Below are positions 30,431 to 37,141 of a stretch of 37,141 nt of DNA, piece after piece. Below the pieces are notes generated by a model, which worked only from the letters and a program-made list of their open reading frames with translations, was not told the origin of the DNA and made no database searches. Each line of letters opens with the position of its first letter. Position 1 is the stretch's first letter. Source of the DNA: Alicyclobacillaceae bacterium (GTDB taxonomy: Bacteria > Bacillota > Bacilli > Kyrpidiales > Kyrpidiaceae); NCBI GenBank assembly GCA_029961045.1, contig JASBVN010000030.1, positions 1 through 37,141 of the forward strand, read 5' to 3'. A program made the translations under genes and the position numbers.

Positions 30431-32626
30431 CTACGGCATGAAAATACCCTGAAGAGAATCTGTTGACATTTTGACGTCAGGTCTACCGCCATAGACCTCG
30501 TCGGGGCGATCCCAGGATCCATAGAATGGCAGGTCCCGCGGCGGTTCCGACCGGGTCCATTTTGCAGCAAACTCTTGGAAGGGAACACCTCGCCGCAATC
30601 GAGCCCGGCGTTCTTCTTTCCGCAAGCGCTCGGTCTCTTCGCTGTTGACCACCAAGGTTTCGGGGTCGTAGGCCACTTTGTAAATGTTCTGAGCCACCCA
30701 GTGGGAGATACGTCCTTGTTGCAGATCGGCCATCACTTGCTCCGGATCCCTCTCCAAGACGTCCCCATATCCACCCCCGCCCCCCTGCGCCTGCATGTAC
30801 ACTTCTCCCGGATTCACCATCTCAAACTGAAGACCGGTGTGGTGGGTGCTATACTGGCCGGGGAAGGGCTTATGGTTCATGATCTCCACGATGTCGTAGG
30901 CGGACAAACGCGAGTCATTACGTAGCAGTTCGAGGGAGTTCACTCCCCTCACTTTGCACAAAGGTTGGGTGGGGGCGGCATACCCACCGAACAATCCTAG
31001 TACAGTAGGGAACTTGCTGCCAATGGTGGTATTCATCCAACCCCAAAGTGGAGTATCCTTATGGGTCACGATCTGCATGTAACCGCTTCCACCGCGGTAC
31101 TTGCCGAAACCATGGTTATCCGCCATCAACCTGCGGTAGCTCAGGCACAAAAAGGGAAGCTCGTCTTCAAGAAGCTCCGTCTCACCCAAATCCACATAGG
31201 CAGCAAAAATGGGGTTAAGGGCGGGCTCTCCATCACGGTTCCAGCGCGCGCCGCCGCCCATGCCATTTATGTCGGTAGTGATGTTGCCGACATAAAAGCC
31301 GTGCTGAGTGTACCCGCCATAGATGAACCCCGAGATCGTGTTCCACCAGCTGGCGTGTACATCGCTGGCCTTGGCCGGGTTTCCGTTCATCAGGTTATTG
31401 AAGAGCAACTTTTGAAGACAGTGGTCAACAGCGGTAAACGCCGGGAAGAAGGTCATCATGCTCTGGGCGTTCGGTGCTTCCGGTGTGCAATCCACAATTG
31501 AGCCCTCGTCGGTCAGGAACTTCACGGGTACAAGAACAGCCTGGTTACGAGGCAGATCTGGCCAAACATAGTTGAGAAACACCTGCGCGATCATCCCTTT
31601 CAGCGAGGCAAGGACCGTGTTGGTCGCCCGGTTGAGAAACTGAGGTGCAGATCCCCGGAAATCGATGATCAGTTCCTCTCCGCGCTTCTCCAATGTACAG
31701 TTGATTTTTGCAATGACGTTCTCACGCAGTGTGCTATCTGCAAACAATACGATTCGTGTCTTGCCGTCGGGTAGGGCAGCCAACCGCCGCCGCACCTCGT
31801 CCGCCGTGTATTCGAGGGTCTCGCGCATGGTCGCCAAAAATGCGTCTATCCCGTATTCCTCGATAATCTCCAAAACGCGTTTGCGGATACGAAGGCATGC
31901 GGCCAGTTTGGCCCTCATATCCTCCAACTGAAGCTTAGGGTCGCGTACGGAGTTCTGGAAGTAGGTTACCAGATCCTCTCGAAACTGAAAGTTCTCGCCG
32001 ACACGCACCGGACTGATCTTTAGACCCTCGTCATAGGGGCTTTCCGCAGCAGAGGGCATGCCGCCCGGTTCACATGCACCGTTCTCCCCTTCGTGAATGA
32101 TGGAACTCGCCCAGGCTACGAGCTCCCCCTCATGAAAGATCGGTATGATACAACTCTGGTCAGTGTTATGAACATTGCCGTAACGGGCATCATTGTGCAT
32201 GAAGATGTCGCCTTCGCGGATACCAACGGTATCTTCGCCTTTCCAATATTTAAGAATGTACTTGATCGGGTGCTGAGCCAGTGCCGCGAAGATCAGCACG
32301 CCGTTGGACGAGGCAATGGCAAGGTCACCCAAAGCCGTAAATACGCCGCAGATCAGATCCCCCCATTTGGCGCCGGGCGCCGAGGCGATATGCGACAGCA
32401 TTTCATTGGACTCGTTGGCAATCATTTGCAGTCGGTTGCGGATCACTGTTTTGGTCAAACGGTCCGTGGTGCGCATCATCGCTTGGCGTTCCATCTCCGT
32501 TAGAGGAGCCAGGCCGTGATAGCGCATGATTTCCCGATCGGGGCCCCGGAACAGTACTTGGGAACGCAAAAATTCCTGAACCTCTGCCTCTACCATCGGA
32601 TCGTGTTTTCGCACATCGATTGTCAT
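30431..32626 (-). CDS. apcD: hydantoinase B/oxoprolinase-family carboxylase subunit (ApcD-like)
   Basis: A 731 aa protein of the HyuB family, which includes N-methylhydantoinase B, the acetone carboxylase alpha subunit and the acetophenone carboxylase subunit ApcD. Typical segments are DIFMHNDARYGNVHNTDQ, the HEGENG region, IDFRGSAPQFLNRATNT and the glycine-rich end YMQAQGGGGGYGDVLERDPEQVMADL. These subunits bind the phosphorylated ketone enolate and carboxylate it. ATG 32626 follows AAGGAGGT. It lies 18 bases after the HyuA-like gene. Its pairing with two HyuA-like subunits and a small zinc subunit points to a ketone carboxylase rather than oxoprolinase or hydantoinase. Confidence 0.8.
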   Translation of the reverse strand: MTIDVRKHDPMVEAEVQEFLRSQVLFRGPDREIMRYHGLAPLTEMERQAMMRTTDRLTKTVIRNRLQMIANESNEMLSHIASAPGAKWGDLICGVFTALGDLAIASSNGVLIFAALAQHPIKYILKYWKGEDTVGIREGDIFMHNDARYGNVHNTDQSCIIPIFHEGELVAWASSIIHEGENGACEPGGMPSAAESPYDEGLKISPVRVGENFQFREDLVTYFQNSVRDPKLQLEDMRAKLAACLRIRKRVLEIIEEYGIDAFLATMRETLEYTADEVRRRLAALPDGKTRIVLFADSTLRENVIAKINCTLEKRGEELIIDFRGSAPQFLNRATNTVLASLKGMIAQVFLNYVWPDLPRNQAVLVPVKFLTDEGSIVDCTPEAPNAQSMMTFFPAFTAVDHCLQKLLFNNLMNGNPAKASDVHASWWNTISGFIYGGYTQHGFYVGNITTDINGMGGGARWNRDGEPALNPIFAAYVDLGETELLEDELPFLCLSYRRLMADNHGFGKYRGGSGYMQIVTHKDTPLWGWMNTTIGSKFPTVLGLFGGYAAPTQPLCKVRGVNSLELLRNDSRLSAYDIVEIMNHKPFPGQYSTHHTGLQFEMVNPGEVYMQAQGGGGGYGDVLERDPEQVMADLQQGRISHWVAQNIYKVAYDPETLVVNSEETERLRKEERRARLRRGVPFQEFAAKWTRSEPPRDLPFYGSWDRPDEVYGGRPDVKMSTDSLQGIFMP

Positions 32627-32644
32627 CTTGTGTACCTCCTTTTC

Positions 32645-34798
32645 CTAATCAACACTCTTACCATGGTTTCGGACCATCTCCACAAAACCGTTTTCCAGTA
32701 ACCGCAACGTCCAGTCGGGGTAAACCACAAAGGTCGTATGAGCCGCCTCTACCACAGCATGACCCCTCACCTGCTCCCCTATGGGGAGTCGGGCAAAGTC
32801 ATAAATCGGAGTCTCCGTGAACCCAAGTCTGGGAAACCAGCAGCGGCGAGAGTTCTTGAGGGCCTCATTCACCGTTCGGGACGAGCCGCTGGAATACACT
32901 CCGTTTCCCTGAAAACTAACCTTACGCAGGGGTACGTACGATACGACGCGAACGTTGTTGATGCTGATACCGGCTTGTGGGGTCTGAGTCCCCTCACCGA
33001 ACCGTTCTCCGTATGAGACATGGTAGCGTTTAATCAAGTCGAGAATTTGCCGAGGGCTCTCAAATTCCAGGTAGGGGCTAACGAGCGTCGTTAACTGCAA
33101 TTGATTCCCATATCGCATGTCAAACTCGACCCGGTACTGGATATCCTCCGGTTTATAGCCGAGCCGCAAGATGTCTCGGGTACCACGTTCCCGCAGATCG
33201 GCAATGATGCCGTTGAGCTCCTCATACTGGTCGTAGAGAGTCCCCGCATTGGGATGATACAGAAAGATGTAAACAGTACGTTCATAGATGTGGAGTTGGT
33301 CAAGGTTTCCTCCGCCAACCGCCGAAAACACGGAGCTGTTGGCAGGCACCAAAATACGGGAAACTTCCAATCCTTCGGCGTATCCACATGCGTGAGTGGG
33401 GCCGTTTCCGCCATAAGCCAGGATGGTAAACTTTCGCGGATCGTAACCCCTGAGGGCCACCTCTTTGAAGATGGCCTGAGCCATCTTGCTATCCGCGACT
33501 TCCCTTATCGCCACTGCTATATCCTCGATGCTTGCAACCAAGTGGCGGGCCAGACGGTCGCGTATGGCCCTCACAGCCCGCTGCGGATTGAGACGGATCC
33601 GGCCCGCGTTGTAGTACCCCGGATTTAGGTAGCCAAGGAGCAGATCGGCATCCGTGACTGTAGGCTCACGTCCACCCATGTCGTAACACGCCGGACCGGG
33701 TTCGCTACCCGCACTTTCGGGCCCCACCTCCAAACTCTGGTGGGTTGAATCAAACTTAGCAATGGAACCACCACCAGCTCCGATAGCGGTAATGAACATC
33801 ATCGGTATATCGACTCGCCAACGATCGATGACGGGCGCAAACTCGTAAAATTTAATCCCTCCGCCGGCCACGATGCCAATATCAAAACTGGTGCCGCCCA
33901 TGTCGGTGGTGACGAGGTTCTCCACCTCTAGTTCACGGGCTACCTGCTCTGCGCCCGACAGTCCTGCTATCGGCCCCGCATGAATGGTTTGGAGGGCGTG
34001 GGTCCGGCTGAGTTGTGAAAGACCGCCGGTATTGTGCACAACTTCCAGTGGGCGCAGATAACCATATTGGCGGAGGGTCATCTCAAGGCTGCGTAAGCCA
34101 TACTGCATCTGCCTGTGGAGATAAGCGCCAATAATGGTAGACATGCTGCGCGCGTACTCGCCCTTTTTCAGAGAGATGTCGTGGGAACAAACAACAGGAA
34201 ACGAACCAAGGTACGAGGTTGGGTATTCCTCCAGAATAATGTCTGCTACCAAATCTTCATGCACAGGGTTCATGACGGCGTTGAGAAGCACGACCACAAA
34301 CCCGCGCACCCCCCGGTCCACCAAAACCTGAATCTGGCGGCGGATGTCATCGGGATTGGCCGGAATCAACACCTCGCCCTTGTAGTCGACCCGCTCCCGA
34401 ATGCCTACGATGTACTCACGAGGGATGAGCGGATGCGGCCGGTCCGCCCCAGACACGTTGGCTTGTTCCAACGGCGTAAGCCCATCGGCATACTGTCGAG
34501 AGCGGCCGATGATGGTGACATCCTCGAACCCCGCAGTGGTAATTAGCCCGAGACGTGGGCCCGATCGCTCTATGAGCGCGTTCGTCCCGAGGGTCGTCCC
34601 ATATCGGACGGATTCCACCTGCTCCAAAATCTCATCAACGGATAATTCTAGCTTCTCTGCGCCGTTCCGCAGAGCATTCATGAATCCTTGGGCTAAATTG
34701 TAGTGAGTGGTGGGTGCTTTGGCCTCCACCAACTGTTCATCCCAGGCAATGAAGCAGTCCGTAAACGTGCCACCAATATCTACGCTAATGCGTTTCAT
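32645..34798 (-). CDS. apcC: hydantoinase A-family carboxylase subunit (ApcC/AcxA-like)
   Basis: A 717 aa ATP-binding subunit of the HyuA/acetone carboxylase beta family; the length equals that of AcxA as I recall. N-terminal phosphate loop DIGGTFTD (about 7-14), second loop TTDMGGTSFDIG, then AIGAGGGSIAKFD and GPESAGSEPGPACYDMGG, all classic for the ASKHA-type fold. The C-terminal LAYGGNGPTHACGYAE is also conserved. It would phosphorylate bicarbonate or the ketone at the expense of ATP. ATG 34798 overlaps the stop of the small subunit gene in ATGA, so translation is coupled. This region looks less GC-rich than the pyrimidine genes. Confidence 0.82.
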   Translation of the reverse strand: MKRISVDIGGTFTDCFIAWDEQLVEAKAPTTHYNLAQGFMNALRNGAEKLELSVDEILEQVESVRYGTTLGTNALIERSGPRLGLITTAGFEDVTIIGRSRQYADGLTPLEQANVSGADRPHPLIPREYIVGIRERVDYKGEVLIPANPDDIRRQIQVLVDRGVRGFVVVLLNAVMNPVHEDLVADIILEEYPTSYLGSFPVVCSHDISLKKGEYARSMSTIIGAYLHRQMQYGLRSLEMTLRQYGYLRPLEVVHNTGGLSQLSRTHALQTIHAGPIAGLSGAEQVARELEVENLVTTDMGGTSFDIGIVAGGGIKFYEFAPVIDRWRVDIPMMFITAIGAGGGSIAKFDSTHQSLEVGPESAGSEPGPACYDMGGREPTVTDADLLLGYLNPGYYNAGRIRLNPQRAVRAIRDRLARHLVASIEDIAVAIREVADSKMAQAIFKEVALRGYDPRKFTILAYGGNGPTHACGYAEGLEVSRILVPANSSVFSAVGGGNLDQLHIYERTVYIFLYHPNAGTLYDQYEELNGIIADLRERGTRDILRLGYKPEDIQYRVEFDMRYGNQLQLTTLVSPYLEFESPRQILDLIKRYHVSYGERFGEGTQTPQAGISINNVRVVSYVPLRKVSFQGNGVYSSGSSRTVNEALKNSRRCWFPRLGFTETPIYDFARLPIGEQVRGHAVVEAAHTTFVVYPDWTLRLLENGFVEMVRNHGKSVD

Positions 34799-35172
34799 CC
34801 CTCATCTCCCCCTCTTGTTCGCTCCCGCTCCTCAGCTCGCCGCTTAAACCACTCTAGATCCAGCTCGATATCATGGGTAATGGGATGTCCGGGCACCAAG
34901 TATTCGGTTTCGACAAGGGTCCCGCACCCGGGACAGTAATACTCTAACAGCCGACACCAATTGGGATCCGGGGCAAAAGTATAGGCGTACTCTTCCTCGT
35001 TCAGCAGCGGACGGTGAATCTCACGAGGGTCGCGTTCGTAAACCAAGAGACCGGTTTTGTAATTCTCAGGAGCCGACGCCAAGACATGTCCGCAGCGATT
35101 GCAGCACCAAACTTCGTTCTCCAAGTCAAGATCCAGGTATTCGGTGATGCGCTCGATCAGCCTCTCGACCAT
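34795..35172 (-). CDS. apcB: small zinc-binding carboxylase subunit (ApcB/acetone carboxylase gamma-like)
   Basis: A 125 aa protein (about 15 kDa) matching the acetone carboxylase gamma family. Two CxxC pairs (Cys24/Cys27 in CCNRCG and Cys80/Cys83 in YCPGCG) should bind zinc. The stretch LVETEYLVPGHPITHDIELDLEWF is the family's conserved C-terminus. The acetophenone carboxylase has a 15 kDa second subunit encoded at this exact place. ATG 35172 is one base after the previous stop and follows AGGAGGGG, and its own stop overlaps the next start. Such tight coupling suggests equal production of the core subunits. Confidence 0.82.
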   Translation of the reverse strand: MVERLIERITEYLDLDLENEVWCCNRCGHVLASAPENYKTGLLVYERDPREIHRPLLNEEEYAYTFAPDPNWCRLLEYYCPGCGTLVETEYLVPGHPITHDIELDLEWFKRRAEERERTRGGDEG

Positions 35173-35173
35173 C

Positions 35174-37120
35174 TCAATTCCCCTCCTGTGTCAGCAGATA
35201 CTGACGATATTGATCTCGGGACAACCGCCAGCCTGGCGGGATCACCAGAGTGGTGTATGGCGCTTCGACGATAGCAGGCCCATCCAGGGTTCCGTCCGAT
35301 TGTTCCAATATATCAAACTCGTAAATGGAGGTGGCTACGCTTTTACCCGCAGCCCAAGTCACGTCGCGTCGACCTGACGGCTCCGGACGACCGGTGCGTA
35401 CAGGCTCCTCCTGCAAACCCAAGTGCGGCAGATGAGCTCGAGCCTGGAGTTCGAGAACGGCCGCAGTGATATCGGACCGTCGTTGCAACTGCTCGAGAGC
35501 AACCTCCGGGACGTCGGCCGTCTGTACAACATGGTCACCATGAAGCAGCGCCACCGACCACGTAAAGGCCACTCTGTTTGGAGAAAAGCCCTCGCCCCGC
35601 ATGTCAATGCGTGCCCGTTCGAGTAGAGTATCCATCACCTGTTGCAGCCCTGCGGAATCGACCGGACATACCGTTCGGGTGTAGCGGTGCACAACGTCAC
35701 TAAATCCAATGCCGAAGGAACTGAAGACGCTCGCCATGGCTGGAAGCAGCACTTTCCGGATTCCTGCACGGGCAGCAATGCCAGCAGCATGCATCGGTCC
35801 GGAACCTCCAAAGGCAATCAAAACAACATTATCCCTTGGCACCCCTCTCCGCTCCACGCCTTTGCGTATTGCCTCGGCGATTCTGTCCTCGAGTGTGTCT
35901 CGGATGCGGGCTGCGGCTTCGGTTGCCGTGATACCGAGGGGCTCTGCCACCCTCGTGGTTATCGCCCGAAGTGCCCGATCACCATCGATCGGAACCTGCC
36001 CCGCCAAAGCCGTACCGTGGCGGAAGTAACCAAGCACCAGATTTGCATCCGTAACTGTAGCGTCGGTCCCGCCAAACCCAAAGCAGGCAGGCCCCGGCGA
36101 GGCGCCGGCACTGTCCGGGCCCAAACGAAACCGGCCCTGCTCCACCCGAGCAATCGTCCCTCCACCACCACCCAGCGCTTCAATTCGATGCAACGGGAAG
36201 GAAATCTCGGCGCCATCGATCCGACCGATGACGTCTTCCTCCAACCGACCGTCAACAAGAAAAGCGAGGTCAGTGCTGGTACCACCAATATCAATGGTCA
36301 CCACGTTAGGGAAACCGTAATGACGTGCGAAATTGAGTGCGCCTTCCACTCCTCCAGTTGGCCCTGAATTGTATGTTTTGATGGCCGTGACCTTTGCTAC
36401 ACGGTTGCTCATACCGTCGTTACAGAAAATGAAAAGCGGTCTGTTATACCGATACTGACGGAGGATGTCCTCGGCATTATAAAGAAACGTTTCTAAGTTG
36501 GGGTGAAGGTACGCGTTCAAGACCGCCGTCGTGATTCGGCGCAAAATACCCGCATCCGTAGTCAATTCAGTAGAAAATAGGATGGGTAGGGCTCCAAGAA
36601 CGTGACGAGGATATTCAGAGAATACGATGCGCTTGATGGCAGGCTCGACTGCCTCGGCGTGGTCGGAAATGGAGACCACCAAACGCTCGGCGCCTTCCGC
36701 TAACAAGCCTTCAACCGCGTTTAGAATGGCCCTCTGGTCAACCGTATCCCCTTCCAACTGAACACCACGCACTTTTTGAGCCACTGGATCAAGAATGCTC
36801 CCCAAGAGCGATTTTGGGTGCAACGACTTAACGATAGGCATATCCTTTTCCAGAATGATGAGCCCTATATGGGGCCCGTTTCGCTGAATGATCGTGTTGG
36901 TACCAATGGTTGTAGAATAACGAATGGTGTCTACACGTTTGAGAAACTCCACCTCACTTAATTTCCATTGCGCTGCTGCTGTTTTAATGATGTTGTGAAA
37001 GGACTCCGTCAGATCATGAGGAGTTGTCCGCACCTTAAGGGCGACAACCTGTTTTCCGTCACTAACCGTCGCGTCGGTAAAGGTGCCACCTGTGTCGATA
37101 TCAACGGTGAATTGTGACAA
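35174..37120 (-). CDS. apcA: second hydantoinase A-family carboxylase subunit (ApcA-like)
   Basis: A 648 aa HyuA-family protein (about 70 kDa), shorter than and divergent from the ApcC-like subunit. It has the phosphate loop DIDTGGTFTDA (about 7-17), VTIDIGGTSTDLAFLVDG, RIEALGGGGGTIARVE and GPDSAGASPGPACFGFGGTDATVTDANLVLGY. Two different HyuA-type subunits plus a small zinc subunit and one HyuB-type subunit is the composition of acetophenone carboxylase, whereas acetone carboxylase has only one HyuA-type subunit. The start is TTG 37120, 9 nt after AGGAGG (about 37133-37128), so the gene is complete. The operon promoter must lie beyond the right edge. Confidence 0.82.
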   Translation of the reverse strand: MSQFTVDIDTGGTFTDATVSDGKQVVALKVRTTPHDLTESFHNIIKTAAAQWKLSEVEFLKRVDTIRYSTTIGTNTIIQRNGPHIGLIILEKDMPIVKSLHPKSLLGSILDPVAQKVRGVQLEGDTVDQRAILNAVEGLLAEGAERLVVSISDHAEAVEPAIKRIVFSEYPRHVLGALPILFSTELTTDAGILRRITTAVLNAYLHPNLETFLYNAEDILRQYRYNRPLFIFCNDGMSNRVAKVTAIKTYNSGPTGGVEGALNFARHYGFPNVVTIDIGGTSTDLAFLVDGRLEEDVIGRIDGAEISFPLHRIEALGGGGGTIARVEQGRFRLGPDSAGASPGPACFGFGGTDATVTDANLVLGYFRHGTALAGQVPIDGDRALRAITTRVAEPLGITATEAAARIRDTLEDRIAEAIRKGVERRGVPRDNVVLIAFGGSGPMHAAGIAARAGIRKVLLPAMASVFSSFGIGFSDVVHRYTRTVCPVDSAGLQQVMDTLLERARIDMRGEGFSPNRVAFTWSVALLHGDHVVQTADVPEVALEQLQRRSDITAAVLELQARAHLPHLGLQEEPVRTGRPEPSGRRDVTWAAGKSVATSIYEFDILEQSDGTLDGPAIVEAPYTTLVIPPGWRLSRDQYRQYLLTQEGN

Positions 37121-37141
37121 GGTCTATACCCTCCTGTAATG

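Noticed and set aside
30431-37120. Plain three-subunit acetone carboxylase or N-methylhydantoinase/oxoprolinase
   Set aside because: There are two different HyuA-type subunits plus a small zinc subunit and a fifth gene, which matches acetophenone carboxylase composition better.

Overview
The window reads as chromosomal DNA of a GC-rich Gram-positive bacterium of the Bacillota. The evidence is strong AGGAGG-type ribosome binding sites, frequent GTG and TTG starts, sigma-A-like promoters, a YezD-family protein, a soluble YfmS-type chemoreceptor and a PucR-family activator. A relative of the Alicyclobacillaceae (Kyrpidia-like) is my best guess, but that is inference. I see no rRNA, tRNA, CRISPR array, transposase or phage gene. 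Almost everything is catabolic or scavenging, packed into long operons.

Region 1 (1-5600, minus strand): a scavenging operon. A sigma-A-type promoter (4929-4957) precedes a yezD-like gene, a small unknown gene, a tandem DUF4242 protein, an acyl-CoA-dehydrogenase-fold flavoprotein without the usual catalytic YEGT motif, and a lipoprotein/permease/ATPase importer of the NitT/TauT type. Upstream, with its own promoter, operator-like dyad and a terminator hairpin in the leader, sits an SsuE-like FMN reductase that lacks about 60 central residues. The set looks like uptake plus flavin-dependent oxidation of an organosulfur or similar compound (inference).

Region 2 (5606-8640): a cytosolic methyl-accepting protein, about 570 bp without a gene, and a PucR-type regulator.

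Region 3 (8833-21905): a complete reductive pyrimidine catabolism regulon. A minus-strand operon encodes PreT, PreA, dihydropyrimidinase and beta-ureidopropionase. A divergent plus-strand operon encodes an ABC importer with two different permeases and an NMT1/THI5-like binding lipoprotein. A second minus-strand operon encodes a malonate-semialdehyde dehydrogenase, alanine dehydrogenase and a class III aminotransferase. Together they convert uracil or thymine to dihydropyrimidine, the carbamoyl acid, beta-alanine, malonate semialdehyde and finally acetyl-CoA or propionyl-CoA. Alanine dehydrogenase can recycle the amino acceptor pyruvate and release ammonium. Matching inverted copies of TTAATGTrAT lie at both promoters of the divergent region.

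Region 4 (22145-24564): a SAM methyltransferase follows a BadH-like dehydrogenase. A BadI-like ring hydrolase is divergently transcribed. BadH and BadI are the last two steps from 2-hydroxycyclohexanecarboxyl-CoA to pimeloyl-CoA.

Region 5 (24753-37120, minus strand): a nine-gene operon whose gene order and subunit sizes match the acetophenone carboxylase operon (apcA, B, C, D, E, then bal) of denitrifying ethylbenzene degraders. It is followed by a thiolase, a zinc-ribbon OB-fold partner (a BbsAB-like pair) and an MHS-family transporter. The logic is ketone + bicarbonate to beta-keto acid, then its CoA ester, then thiolysis to acyl-CoA plus acetyl-CoA. Its occurrence here next to BadH/BadI is the most interesting point of the window. 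Direct repeats bracket the transporter gene, and a multi-stem palindromic block separates it from badI.
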